From Eucalyptus grandis (lineage: Eukaryota; Streptophyta; Magnoliopsida; Myrtales; Myrtaceae), in contig NC_052614.1 of the NCBI RefSeq assembly GCF_016545825.1, positions 6,280,559 to 6,344,558 of the forward strand: DNA of 64,000 nt, given 5' to 3'. Below, piece after piece: positions 35,151-47,894 of this stretch. The notes under the pieces were generated by a model. The model saw nothing but the letters and a program-made list of their open reading frames with translations. It was not told the DNA's origin and did no database searches. A program made the position numbers and the translations under genes. Numbering within the stretch: position 1 is the stretch's first letter; every line of letters begins with the position of its first letter.

Positions 35151-36438
35151 ACTAAAGCCAACTTGTTTGGTATGTTAACATATATCCACTTTGGGCATGT
35201 GTGTGCATCATATGCAAGTAGGCTTGTGACTATAATACAAATTAAATTAAATCTCATTTAATTTAATTTCAAATCGACTCAATTCGATTTCAGTAATTGC
35301 AAACACATTTGCAATAATATTTCTCTCTTGTTCCACGTCATCCTAGTTGTTTATGGTGTGTGACATCCCTAGGTTCATCACTAAGCTAGTAGTAAGACTT
35401 GTACTAACACATTAGTACTTCCAAAAGAATTAATTGTCCCGATTAATCTTTTAGGTCCTACAAGCCACGATTGACATCTAGCAATATGTCATGGCTACCC
35501 AGATAGTGTGAATACTTTAAGAACATAATGAACCTGTCAGCTTTGGCTACAGTGTAATTCAATCCCTCTGTCTTACTATGTCCCGATCAAACAAAGACCA
35601 TGGAATATTTGTCAAGTCATTAATTCGATCATATGCACAAATCTAATTGACATGCATTTTATTCGAGACATAAACAATTTATTCTCGGTTACAACCCCGG
35701 CCGAGGATTTCAATGCAGTGTCACAATTAGATCGCATAGGACATCATTATCATACCTTGCATATAACAAGGAGACAGATTCCATATTGCGCACACGTGTA
35801 ACTTCGTATATGAACAAACTATGACCATCAAGTATAAAGACGGATCGACGACCCGGCATTATGTGCACCCGTGAACCATAGTTGTTCGATACACAAGTTA
35901 ACACTGTGCCTCAGGTCTAAGGATTATTTACACAAGACCAAAGCATGAACAATTAGACATTGACCACGCTAAAAGCTTCCATGTCGCTAATCGTTCCATA
36001 TGCGTCACGTTCAGTGAATTTGTCTAATACAAACACCTGTGTTCTAACTCAGGCATCATAATACCCAATGACATGTGACTCATCATTCCCTTAAGTATCC
36101 AATACTTAATGGCGAAGTTAAGAACACACCGGTCTCAACAGGATTATTAATATCCACTTAATAATCCATCGACCGGGAACAATTTAAAGATTCAGTCTAA
36201 CTATGAACCCGTCACATATATTCTTGACGTCTCAAGAATAGGTCTAGTTGCAATTGATCTTATGGAATCATTCATCAAGATAAAATAATTGGACAAATGA
36301 ATGAATACGTCATTGCCATTAGTTAAATAATAATAATGAAAGTACAACTGAAATCCCTAATATGTAACTATTACATAACAACTTTAGGGCATACATCAAC
36401 AATTTCTCACTTGCACTAAAGCCAACTTGTCCGGTACC
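35151..36438 (-). other. Copia 3' untranslated region containing a second LTR-border-like sequence
   Basis: No coding sequence seen. At 36380-36425 the sequence TTAGGGCATACATCAAC followed by AATTTCTCACTTGCACT repeats the LTR-PPT border at 35120-35160 with few changes, suggesting an older or duplicated LTR edge. Confidence 0.5.
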
Positions 36439-38013
36439 TCAAACCCATTTTGTCAATATGTCTTTCAAAAGAAGATTGAGGTAAGGCCTTAGTGAAGGGA
36501 TCTGCCACGTTTTCTGCCGAGGCAATTTTCTGCAAGGCGATATCACCTCTCCCAACAATTCTCTCGATGAGATGGAAGCGTCTCTCAATATGCTTGGACT
36601 TCGGTGAGACCTTGGTTCCTTAGCTTGAGCTATCGCCCCATTGTTGTCACAAAACAATGTGATCGGTTGCTCAATTGAAGGAACGACTCCAAGTTCAGAA
36701 ATAAACTTCTTCATCCAAGCGGCTTCCTTTGCTGCTTGAAGCGCCTACATACTCGCCTCGGTGGTGGAATCGGCAGTTATGCTTTGTTTGGAACTTTTCC
36801 AACTAACCGCACCACCATTGAATGTGAAGACAAACCCGGATGTAGACTTATAATCATTAGGATCCGATTGAAAATCGGAATCGTATAAGCTACAACTTTA
36901 AATTCTCCTTCTCCATATATCAAGAATAAATCTTTAGTCCTTCGCAAGTACTTAAGAATATTCTTGATTGCTATCTAGTGCTCTTCTCTGGATCGACCGA
37001 TATCTCGCTGGTAATACTTACAGCATGCGCAATATCAGGTCTAGTACATAGCATATCATACATTATGCTTCCAATAGCGGATGCATATGGTATCTTTGCC
37101 ATCCGCTCTCTTTCTTCAAGAGTGTTGGGACACATCTCCTTAGAAAGACGGATCCCTTGCCTAAAAGGCAATAATCCTCTCTTGGAACATTGCATGTTAA
37201 ACCGTGTTAACACTTTGTCTATGTACGTAGATTGTGAGAGGCCAATCAATCGTCTTGATCTATCTCTATAGATCTTGATACCTAAAATGTAGGTTGCCTC
37301 TCCTAAATCTTTCATGGAGAATTTCTGTGACAAGAATAGTTTTATCGATGATATCATTGGTACATCATTTCCAATCAAAAGTATATCATCGACATACAAA
37401 ACCAGAAATGCAATTGCACTCCCACCGATCTTCTTATATACACAAGGTTCATCCGGATTTTTGATGAAGCCAAACGATTTGACTACCTCATCAAAACGAA
37501 TGTTCCAACTTCTGGAGGCTTGTTTGAGTCCATAAATGGATCTCTTAAGCTTACACACCTTCTGTTTTTCACTATTGGATTCAAAACCCCGTGGCTGTTC
37601 CATATAGATGTCCTCATCGAGAAAACCATTTAGAAAAGCCGTTTTGACATCCATTTGAAATATCTCATAATCAAGGTGTGCAGCTATAGCCAACATAATC
37701 CGAATGGATTTTAGCATGGCCACATAGGTGAGAAAGTTTCGTCATAATCAATTCCTTCTTTTTGACGATATCCTTTCGCCACCAGCCGTGCTTTGTAAAT
37801 TCCAATTTGACCTTCAACATTCATCTTCCTCTTGAAGATCCATTTACAGCCAATTGGTACAATACCATCAGGTAGGTCAATCAAGGTCCAAACCTCATTG
37901 GAATACATTGAATCCATTTCGGATTTCATGGCCTCTAGCCATTTACCAGAATCGATGTCCAACATCGCCTCCTCATAGGTTTTAGGATCACCGGGTTGAT
38001 CACTATCATTCAC
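36439..38013 (-). pseudogene. Copia reverse transcriptase and RNase H
   Basis: 38013-37711 and 37723-36971 encode the RT palm: GCKWIFKRKMNVEGQIGIYK, DVKTAFLNGFLDEDIYMEQP and the catalytic YVDDILLIGND, followed by DLGEATYILGIKIYRD and CTRPDIAHAVS. 36714-36439 has RNase H/C-terminal sequence (PITLFCDNNGAIAQAKEP). A frame change near 37715 and further breaks near 36970-36720 separate the pieces. Confidence 0.85.
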
Positions 38014-38176
38014 AATGAATAATGGTTCAATATGATCAACCGAGTGTCTATAACAAGCAGGTGGGCGAGACGTTCTCGCACTTCTCCTAAGAGGTTGTGT
38101 ATCGAAGCTCCCACCGAATCGAGATTGGTATCTCGAACTCGGTTGTTTGGCACTTCATTATTTTCTTCTTGTAAGA

Positions 38177-40375
38177 CTATTTTCCGCCCAACACCACTTT
38201 CTTGGATGAACTGATTCTCCAAAAAGAAGCGTGCTTGCATACCAAAATTCTTTGGTTTGAATGAAAATAGAAATAATATCCAAGAGTTTCCTTTGGATAT
38301 CCAATGAAGCGACCTTGTTCAGATCTTGCCTCCAATTTTTCCATTTTCAGCTTTTTCACGAAAGCTGGACAACCCCAAATCTTAATATGATTAAGACTAG
38401 GTTTCCTACTATGCCATATCTCATAGGGCGTAGTTGGAACAGATTTGGACGGCACTCTATTCAGTATATATACAGCAGTCTCAAGGGCATATCCCCAAAG
38501 GGATATTGGCAAATCGGTGTAACTCATCATAGACCGTACCATATCTAATAAAGTACGATTTCTTCGTTCAGATACACCATTATGTTCTGGAGTTCCGGGA
38601 GGTGTCCATTGTGATAAAATGCCATTCTCTTTAAGATAGTCCAGAATTCAGTACTAAGGTATTCACCTCCTCGATCCGATCGAAGAGCCTTAATACATTT
38701 TCCTGTTTGTTTCTCAACTTCAGCCTTGAATTCCTTGAACTTTTCAAAGGATTCAGATTTATACTTCATGAGGTATAAATAACCATACCGTGATTGATCA
38801 TCGGTGAAGGTAATGAAGTAATTATAACCACCTCTAGCAGTTTCATTAATTGGTCCACATACATCTGTATGTATTAATTCTAATATGTCAGCAGCTCGCG
38901 CACTTTGTCCCACAAAAGGCGCTTTGGTCATTTTTCCTAGAAGACATGCCTCACAAGTCGAGTATGACTCAAAATTTGAAGGATCAATGTATCCATCATT
39001 ACTCAACTTGTTAATTCTGTCTTCTCCAATATGACCTAATCGGAGATGCCAAACATACTTTTTATTTGGACCGTCTCTAGGGCGTTTATTAGTTATGGCA
39101 TTTATATCAATTCTATTTTGCTTATTGACATTGGTAATCACATTACCGGACATTGTAATGGTATAAAGATTGTTGGTTAATAAGCTAGAACCAACACATA
39201 TTCTATTATGATAAATAGAACATACATCATCAGCAAAAGAAAATTCATAATTCTCTTTACCCAAACGAGGTATAGAGATGATGTTCCTAACAGCATTCTT
39301 ATAATGCAAACAGTTCTTTAAAACCATTACATGTCCAGAAGGCAAACATAAACGAAAAGTCCCTATAGCTAATGCAGCAACTCTTGCTCCATTGGCAAAC
39401 GTTAGGACAATCTCATTTCGCCTTAGCATCCTGCTTATTTCCAGATTCTGCAAAGACATACAAATATGTGAAGTTGCAGCAGAATCTAGAACCCATGAGC
39501 TGGATTCAGCACTAACCATAAGATTGGTTTCAATAAGCATAGACACCATACCTTCATAAGGTCGGTTCTTGGGCTTGACCTTCAAGCTCGCGAGGTACCT
39601 CTTATAGTTCCTCCTCCAATGCCCTTTGACACCACAATAATGACATTTCCCTTTATCAATCATGGGTTTTGGTTGCACAACAGGTTTGGCAGGCCTCTTC
39701 CATTTATTCTTCTTTAAAACAATCTTACCCTTTGAAGAAGAAGCCTTAGCCATAGCCACTACATTTGGCCTCGTGTTATGCATTTCCTTCTCATAAACTA
39801 CCAACATGCTATGTAACTCAGCAAGAGTTTTCTCCATCTTATGCATGTGGAAGTTTTGGACAAAACCAGAGAAGGAATCGGGTAAAGATTGGAGGATCAA
39901 ATCCACAGCTAACTCATTGTCCATAACAAGATTCAGCCTAGCCAATTCTTCAATGTGCCGATCATTTTCAAAGCATGATCATTAACAGATGATCCTTCAG
40001 CCATCCTCATACGGTACAATGCCTTAGATATCTCATATCTAGAGGTTCGACCATTCTCATCAAAGTATTCCTTTAAGTGCAAAATGATCGACCCAAAGCA
40101 TCTTCCATAGATTCATACTTCTTTTGTAATTCATTATTCATAGAAGCAAGCATATATGACCTAACTTTTAAGTCATCATCACGCCACTTATCATAAGTGA
40201 CACGCTCCTCTTGGGTCCCACCCTCGGGAAAGGAGGTTGGCATCTTTTCATCAAGCACATACCCAATTTTTTCTGAATTGAGAACAATTCTCAAATTCCT
40301 CACCCAGTCAGTGAAATTGGGTCCAGTCAAACAATTCTTGTCAAGTATAGAAGCGAGTGGGTTTGTGGTCACCAT
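38177..40375 (-). pseudogene. Copia gag, protease and integrase
   Basis: Gag starts at 40375 (MVTTNPLASILDKNCLTGPN, then DWVRNLRIVLNSEKIGYVLD) and is frameshifted near 40073-39945. 39945-38545 continues with a zinc knuckle CHYCGVKGHWRRNY whose last Cys is Tyr. The protease site reads WVLDSAATSHIC (DSGA expected). The integrase region has HLRLGHIGEDRINKL, CEACLLGK, HTDVCGP and SDRGGEYLS. Integrase C-terminal sequence at 38542-38177 ([15 protein letters not shown]) is in another frame. The element is inactive in cis. Confidence 0.85.
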
Positions 40376-40381
40376 TTTTCA

Positions 40382-41732
40382 GAGTAATAATATATCTGTT
40401 GCAGAAAATAAATTGTTAGCCGTTGTACTTTTCAAATAACTATTTCATTTTGGTCTTTAAATGAAATAGATCCTCCCACTAAATTTATATTCGAATCCCA
40501 TACTCCTTAAGATGGGAAGCGGTAATCTTTGTTGGGTAAAGATTACTAGTGGGGATTGGAGTCCCACTAGCCCAAAGTCCACCTCACCTAACAGTTATTG
40601 GTGTCCTATGAACTTAGTGAGTGAACCAGCTTGTTCAACGCATCATATGCGAGTCCCAATCATAACTTCGGCCTCTAGACCATGAAAGCCTCACCTAACA
40701 GTTATTGGCATCATGATCATAGTTAAGTCTAGCCCATCGTCTCATGCAAGTATTGAAAACACAAATGATTCCCTCACCTAACAGTTATTGGAAATCATTT
40801 GGCTCCAACCCCACAACATCATATGCATAATGGAGTGGTCCAATATTATAAATGGTAATTAACCCCTATGTATCCATAACCGGTTAATTAACCACTATAA
40901 TATTGGATCAAACCACGACGATGGAAGGCCACGAGTCCGAAACCCGTTTCGACTTAATATTCTTTGTAAGGAGATTTGGGTCGTTATTAACGGTCTCACT
41001 TTGCACATTAACCGGTTTAACATGCACGATATCATAAACACAATAAATAAATAGATATCACATAATATCTATCCTATGTGGTGATCATGGAATTATGGTT
41101 CAATGGGTCTCGAGCCAAAGAGACCCATTTAGCCATTTTAATGTTTTAATAATATGGACCTGCTCTTCACTTTTTCTTCAATCTTTGAACTCTTCAAAGA
41201 CCGGGCCCAAAGAGCTCACCGGTTTAATGGCTCCTCCAATGGCTCCTCCTCTCTTGTAGTATTTACATCAATAATTGAAATACTAAACTATACTAAAATT
41301 ACATTTCATAAAAATAAATATAAAAGGAAGGACGCAGCCTCCATTTAATAATTACATCCCCAAAAAGAATACCTGTAATCATCATACATTCATCCATACA
41401 ACAATCACAATAATTAGGATTTTTCCATGATCACCACCCTTCCTTACGAGCCATAAATTCAAAATTTAAAGCTCTGGAAGGCATGCATAAAATTCTGCAT
41501 ATCATTTGTAGAATATAAACACAAAGTATAACAAGTTATAGATTTTTGATTCAAAATTGATTTAGTTCTAATTTTTGCTTAGTTGATTAAATTTATCACA
41601 TAAATTAATCAACTTCTATAGGCCACATAAGAGCAAGAGAACCAATTCTCTTAACAAAAATAAATTGGCCATTAGAATGCAAAAATATATTTGAACTATA
41701 AATCAATTAAACGCACGAAAACGCCTAAGGTT
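40382..41732 (-). other. Copia 5' leader between primer-binding site and gag
   Basis: Non-coding, AT-rich. The motif CCTCACCTAACAGTTATTGG recurs three times (near 40584, 40691 and 40773), with CATCATATGC words between: a short interspersed direct repeat of unknown role in the leader. Confidence 0.6.
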
Positions 41733-41745
41733 GGCTCTGATACCA
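41733..41745 (-). other. Primer-binding site of the copia element
   Basis: The minus strand reads TGGTATCAGAGCC, a perfect match to the initiator tRNA-Met 3' end complement, one base from the LTR. Confidence 0.9.
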
Positions 41746-41746
41746 C

Positions 41747-42599
41747 TGTTGGTGTTTCATGAATCATGTATAAGAAAATTAACGAAATAAACGCAGCGGA
41801 AACAAAGATATATTTTACACATGATTCTCCTAAGGCGTTGTTCGTGCGTTTTAATCAAAAATCTAAACATAAAAGGGGAGTTAAATGAAATACCTCTAGA
41901 AGCGCGCTTTGAAACAAGTCGGTTCGGATGTTCTACAGTACGAGTCCCACAAGCGTCAGACCTCTAGTTCAGACACACCAACAACGAACGCCGAACGGAA
42001 GAGAGAACTTTCGGATATTCTCCACTTCGATCGTGCTAGCAATCACGTGGAAATGATCCAACGTATCCTCAATGTATTATAGTCACAGCCCGAATGAGAA
42101 AAAATTGTTTCTTTCTCGTGTCTCAAAGATACAAGAACACAAGAACACACACTTTTTCTCAATATTCAGCAAAGAGAACTCTAAATTTTGTTTATGGTGA
42201 AGAGCGGATCCGGAACAAAAGACAAAACACACTAACTCTTTTTCCAAATTTTCAGCAGCCCTTTTTTTTAACTCGTCCCTCATTCATTTTTTATAATAAA
42301 ATGACCAGCAACGGTTGCTGATCGATGGACGATCAGCAACCGTTGCTGATCGTCCATAGTGGACGATCGTGCATGAGCGGTTGCTCATGACGACCATCGT
42401 GCATGAGCAACCGCTCATGCACGATCTTGGCATGATGGTCAGCGGTTGCTGACCATCCATGTTCGTGCATAATGGTCAGCAACTGCTGACCATTACGCTC
42501 GTGCATGTGCACGAATTCGTGCACATGCATGAAGCTTTACTTTTTTTTTTTTTTTTTTAATTATTTATTAATAAGTTAATTTAGGGCATACTACTAACA
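41747..42599 (-). repeat. 5' LTR of the copia element (853 bp)
   Basis: Same termini as the left LTR. The 42302-42534 part carries the palindrome cluster, with a one-base deletion in one arm (CTCATGACGACC instead of CTCATGCACGACC). Confidence 0.95.
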
Positions 42600-45500
42600 G
42601 ACACATCTGTTTCTTCATTATGTACCCAAGTGACAATCCAACCACTGTCTTCTCCAGCGCCGTCTTTCTTAGGGACAAAAACACTCCCGCTGCAGAAGCT
42701 GCCCTTTTGGAAATTATGGTACTCGACCTTTACCGAGTTCTTGCCTTGTCCTCTTCCCTAATTCAAGGCTGAAGTTTAGCACATTTCGACATGCAGAATG
42801 GATAATTAGAAGAGTGACTAAAAAAACTCTCGCTAGTACCTCAGAATCAGATAGGCTAGGACAAGGTTCGTCGAAGTATAATTTCGCAAGACCTCCATAT
42901 TTAGCCATTCCTGAATCAAACAAGTGATGCATAAACATTAGGAAACCGATCTTATGCGCTGCTTTGAGCAACCGGACATGCACTAGAGAGTAGAGACTGG
43001 CATTGCATTACCAGATTCAGAGCTTGACTTTGAATTGATGACTTGAGCATAACCGTACTTGTTAGGCAAGCCGGTGAAATCGGCATTTATGAAAGGGAAG
43101 TCCATAGAGAATTCAGTGCCAGTAAGATTCGACTCCTGAACTTCCCCGGTTTCCATGTTCAATCTCCACTCATAGGCACAGGTAAACAGATAGCCTCCAC
43201 GCTTGTCAGCGTGTGGATCCACCAATTCCCTGAAGTCGAATCCTCTCGAGAACCAGTCGAACTTGTCCATACCCCAATCAGGACCCGGAAACATCGATGC
43301 AAGAGCCCTGCATCCTCTCACCACAACCTGCTTTGTCCAGCAATATCGGTCGAGTTGAGGCCTTTTCTAAGAGATCTTTAACACTCAAGTTAGGCTTTTG
43401 GAAAAAAAATACCTCATCACCATCCTCAAAGCAATTGAGTACGTGAAATGTGCAGCTTGATTCTACATGATACCACCGGACTGAGCTAGCGTCTCCATAT
43501 CGAGGCATCACCACAATCCTTGCATACCCTTCCTTGTCATACTTCACTAACCTAGATTCCAAGAAAGCTGTTGATCTAAAGCTGCTCGACATGCTTGAAA
43601 AATATGGCTAAAAATATGATTACGTAAAGATTTCAAGGTTTTGGATTAACTCACTGTCCACCATTGACGAGTCTGTTAATGTCCAGGACAAGGGGATGAT
43701 CAATGATCACATTGTACCTAAAATCAAACGGATCATTGGTTAATCTCGTACATTGTTACCTACCGATGTTTCCAAAGTAGAGTGCTCACCTACACGTGAC
43801 CCCAATTTCATGGCTGAGAACACTACGATCAAACTTGAGATCGGCCTTATGTTTGAGTTTCTTCCCATCAGCTGAAACGATTAACCAATCTCAAGATTGA
43901 CAGTCTTATCCTTAATTCTTACTGTAGAATAGGACAATATCATGAAATCAAAAATATCGAATTACCGGATATAACGCCTACGACATAATAAGGTCTCCTA
44001 ACATCTACTCCCATGGTGACCAGCTCCCCTGACACAGGCGCTCTCTGTTGCACAAAGCAATGATTTGTAGTAAAGCAGTGAAATTCAATCAATCATATGT
44101 ACGTCGGGGCATACTTTGCATATCGAAAGATCAAACCTTTGGGTGGCTGGAGAAAGGTTGATCCCAATTCCCATCCAAGTTCCAATTGCCACAAGCTTCC
44201 AACGTGGTGATATCTACTTCTTGAGGCACATAATTCTCCGCAACCGAGTATGTTTTCCCCGCGTGCTCAAAAACACTAGTGTTGCTTATGTATTTATTCA
44301 CTGTTCCATACCTAAGCTGATAAGATGAAATAACTCAACTTATGCTGAGGGTAGAGCTATACAATTTACATAAAGGCAAATAAACAATGTTTATATAATT
44401 AAGTTCAAATGAAGGGGCGAAAAGTAATACAGTGTTCAGGAGATAAGCAGCCATAATAGCCCAAGAATCTCCTTCAACAGCTGGAAGAAAAGACGGCTTG
44501 TTGCGTGGCTTCTCTAACTTGAAAGTCTCGGACTCGACGTATCGGTTTTTGTAGGATAGTAGCCATTTTCCTCTGGATTCCTTTTTGAAATATACTGCAT
44601 GAAGCATTCCTTCTCCCTCGACCCAGGTATGGCTTGATCTTCCAAAAATTGATTTCGTCGATTTAAAACCGCCAAACAGAGGATTTGGACCTGCACCATC
44701 ATATATTACTCATTAGTTAGCTTGTTCGAGAAGCTAGTCATTGTTCTGCTTCTACAAGCATTGCTGAGAATGCCATGCGTACTTCGAGTTCTCTAATTAC
44801 AGAAAGTGAACAAAATAAGCTAAAACTTGTAAGATTGATTTAAGTAGTTGGCATACCATTTCTAACGAAAACTCCCTCTGGAAAATCGACAGGAATGTCG
44901 CCTCCGCAGCAAGCGACTACAGTTGCCTCGCCAATTTCTTCAACTGGAGAAAAGTTTTTCTGCATGAATGCGATGCCCTTACTTTAGGCTAGACAACTCA
45001 CCAGAGTCTGGCAAATTATTTTTTTAATCAAATTTATAAATCACCATTTGTATCTCAGGCATTATTCTTAGGGTGTGCTTGGTACTTAAAAAAAATATCC
45101 GAAGAGCCATTATACCTTAGCAGATAACATATCTAGCATCTATATAATCAACCCGATCAATTCCATTTTGTTACACTTTCCCATATTAAATTAAGAGACA
45201 TAAGCAATCAATGATCAATCATCGACCATATCTCCGAATTTAATTTGGTTCCATTCTGTATTTTACATATCTTCCATTTTTATTGATGTGACCTATGGTT
45301 CGCCGAATGTCATCATATAAGAATGGAATAGCTATTTTATAGGAATAAAATAGCACAGAAGAAATGGAATAGCTATCTTAAGTTGACAATATGATGATAT
45401 ACATGTTCGGATCGATAGGTTAACCATTCCATTCCAGCTCTATGATTAATAATATGTTTGCTACACCCGGTTGTTAATTACTTCTGTATGGCATATCTAG

Positions 45501-45929
45501 AATGCTCTATCCAAAATATCGGTACCCTCAAAACAAAACTAACTACTTTGACCTGTTCTATCTCATTCATAATCCATACGCCTCCCACTCAAATTTGTTC
45601 TGGTACCTGAGAGGGAAGCAATGGCTGATCAACGAATTGAAACATGAAATCCACGACGGCGTCCAGCATTTTCCTTGAAGTGCTCTTCATGGCTTCATGC
45701 ACATGTTCTGGCCATGGCTTTTGTGGCAACCTGATCTTCCACGGATGCTGGGAGACATGTTTTAGCAAGTTCATGAATGAAAGTGAATTTGGGGTTGCAT
45801 CTACAATATCAGTAAGTAAAAGGAGACTATTGGTAGCAAGGATCTATTTGTTTCATATGATCATGGAGAATGAGCATACATATTTTAGATCTTATAAAAA
45901 ATAAAAATAAATAAAAGAGCAGACGGGCG

Positions 45930-46790
45930 TTTAGTTGACATGCCACAGGGATTTTATCATTACAGATGCTTAATAACGAAGGACTCATTTCCATAGCAAG
46001 AGCGTGCCTGAGGCGCTAATCGGGAGAGGCAAAAAAAAGAAAGAGGGCTCCACCTTATTGACACAAGTAAAACGATATAACCTTGTAAGATGAGCGAGTT
46101 TTGGAGACTGATCCACATATCTTAGAAGTCAGAAGAATCAATATTTTCGCATACCCAATATTTCGCTTAAAATATAACTGTGTTTAACACTGAAAAAGAA
46201 ACCGAAAGATTGTCTAAAATCGGACAGCAAAATGTTCAGCCTAAAGAAATGACAACACCCTCTCCGCATGTATTACCGTCAGATTCAATGGTATCGAGAT
46301 CTTTAGGCGATCGAAACTATGAGTTTGAGAGTTTGATGGCCTGTGAAGAGATGCATTGACATTCAAAGCTTGAGAAGAGAGTGCCATCTTCTTCTTTCTC
46401 CTCCTATTCTTCTGCAACACTATGAGAGACTATCCAAATGGTTATCAGAGAAAAGGGAGGCTACAGCGATGCACTAATGAGCCGAACAACTCATACTTAT
46501 TCTCTGCCAGAAAGGAAAGACAATATATATATACATATATGTGTCATCATATACACACACTTCCATGCACGCACGCACCCACGGACGCACTTACAAATTC
46601 AGCTCAAAGCAAATCCCTACCTCCAATGACCTGCGGTATTAAACTACTCTCGGATAGAAGCTGTAGTTGCTGTCGTTTGCGGGGGCAATGTGCTGTGGTA
46701 GGGGACGCATCCCAAAGTGTCGCGACATAGATTGAATTCGGCCATTATTCACCTTCGAATATTCCTAGGCGTACACCAGTCGCCACTAGT
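45930..46790 (-). promoter_or_regulatory. Dioxygenase intron 1, exon 1 and promoter (parent of the 31.4-32.4 kb copy)
   Basis: Contains exon 1 (46387-46277) and upstream sequence. Upstream of the start lies a pyrimidine-rich leader on the sense strand and a TATATATATAC stretch (46523-46540, plus-strand reading), a possible TATA region about 140-150 bp from the ATG. Similarity to 31390-32430 covers this whole block. Confidence 0.5.
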
Positions 46791-46868
46791 AAAATTGCCG
46801 ACTTATGCAATCGGAAATGCTGGCGGAAGCCAGGTATAATGACTTGGACTTTATGTCCGACAACAAAT

Positions 46869-47587
46869 GGGAAAATTGTCTAAAAAGTCCTAAACTAGTT
46901 GCACTTTTATCAATTCAGTCCTAAACATTTTTCACTTTTTGCTAATTGAGTCCATTCAACCAATTTTAGTTTGAATTTGCTGACATGAACACCGATGCTA
47001 ACGTGACTAAATTTTTTTTAATTTATTAATATTTTTTTCAAATTTTAAAGTTATTTTTTATGCTTTTAATTTCTTTTTTTTCTTTTTCTTTTTTTTTTAT
47101 AAATTTCTTTCCCTTTTTTCCCTTTGTCCAGTCGCCCAACCCTCGACAACCGGCCAGAGGCCACGATCGGTGGGGGTCGGCCTCGCCAACCTCAGGCGAG
47201 GTCACCCTCACCGGGATCTGGCAAGGGGCAACCTCGCCAACCTCAAGCGAGGTCGAGCAAGGTCGAGCCTCGCCGGAGGTCCACAAGGGTTGGCTTTGCC
47301 GCCTTTGGCGAGGTGGCCCCGCTAGGATCCGGTAAGGGGCGACCTAGCTAGCTACGAACAAGGCTCACCCTCGCTAGATCCAGCGAAGGCGAGCCTATCC
47401 AAGGCCAACGAGGTCGCCCCTCGCCGAGGCCCGCAAGGTCGACCCTCACCGGCCTTTAGCCCAAGGACAACGAGGTTACCCCTCACCAAATCCCAACAAG
47501 GGTGACCTTGCCAGAGGCCGAGAAGGCCGACCCTCGCTAGTCGTGGCCTCTAGCTGGTTGTCAGAGATTGGGCGACCAGCCAAGGGA

Positions 47588-47632
<45 letters not shown>

Positions 47633-47884
47633 GTTAAAAATTTGAAAAGATTTAAAAATTCGAAAAAAAAATTAAAAAATCAAAAAAAAAAAATAAATTT
47701 TGTCCACATCAATGTCGAGAGTGTTACATAAGATGGTTGACATCCACATCTGTGAATTTCAGCCAACAGATGGACTCACTTGGCAAAATATTGAAAGGTT
47801 TATGACTCAATTTGTAAAGTTGAAAAGTTTATGACTAAATTGACAAAAAAATAATAGGTTTAGGACTTTTTGAATAATTTACCC
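46869..47884. mobile_element. Mutator-like non-autonomous element (1,016 bp) in the dioxygenase upstream region
   Basis: Perfect 10-bp duplication GACAACAAAT (46859-46868 and 47885-47894). Ends GGGAAAATTGTC and, inverted, GGGTAAATTATTC. Subterminal AAAGTCCTAAACTAGTTGC and CAATTCAGTCCTAAAC iterations, a GC-rich GGCGAGG core (47150-47560), and a (GA)n tract. It is absent from the duplicated copy at 32350, whose sequence runs straight through. Confidence 0.8.
47590..47630. repeat. (AG)20 microsatellite
   Basis: Dinucleotide tract in the Mutator-like element at 46869-47884. Confidence 0.96.
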
Positions 47885-47894
47885 GACAACAAAT

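Larger units (their letters stand above)
34284..42599 (-). mobile_element. Ty1/copia LTR retrotransposon, full-length but coding-defective (8,316 bp)
   Basis: LTRs 34284-35137 and 41747-42599, GACAC duplications at both sides, a tRNA-Met primer-binding site at 41733-41745, and a polypurine tract at 35138-35150. The gag-protease-integrase-RT-RNase H order on the minus strand is diagnostic of Ty1/copia. LTR copies differ by a few percent by eye, with most differences in the portion nearest the primer-binding site, so insertion was not very recent. Coding frames are broken in several places, so mobility would need proteins in trans. Confidence 0.95.
34075..46387 (-). pseudogene. Carotenoid cleavage dioxygenase gene, disrupted by a copia insertion
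   Basis: The family cleaves carotenoid or apocarotenoid double bonds with a four-His Fe(II) centre. Minus-strand exons: 46387-46277, 45843-45607, 44959-44857, 44690-44431, 44316-44137, 44044-43966, 43871-43790, 43717-43655, 43551-43413, 43327-43012, 42910-42840, 42739-42600 with 34278-34275, and 34185-34075. All GT..AG borders are in phase, and the uninterrupted product would be 631 aa. The N-terminus MALSSQALNVN is Ser-rich and probably plastid-targeting. The iron ligands are visible: His295 (SSHPK), His344 (LSHEIGVT), His408 (TFHVLN) and His623 (YGFHGAF). Other family motifs: FVRNGPNPLFGG, HTWVEGEGMLHAVYF, YGYAQVIN. Exon 12 is split by an 8.3-kb retrotransposon four bases before its 3' end, separating His623 from the rest. 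The exact CCD subfamily is not settled; acceptors of exons 2 and 12 are my choice among AGs. Confidence 0.85.

Noticed and set aside
41733..41745. Possible tRNA-gene fragment
   Set aside because: Only the short initiator-tRNA-Met complement is present, next to an LTR; it is a primer-binding site.
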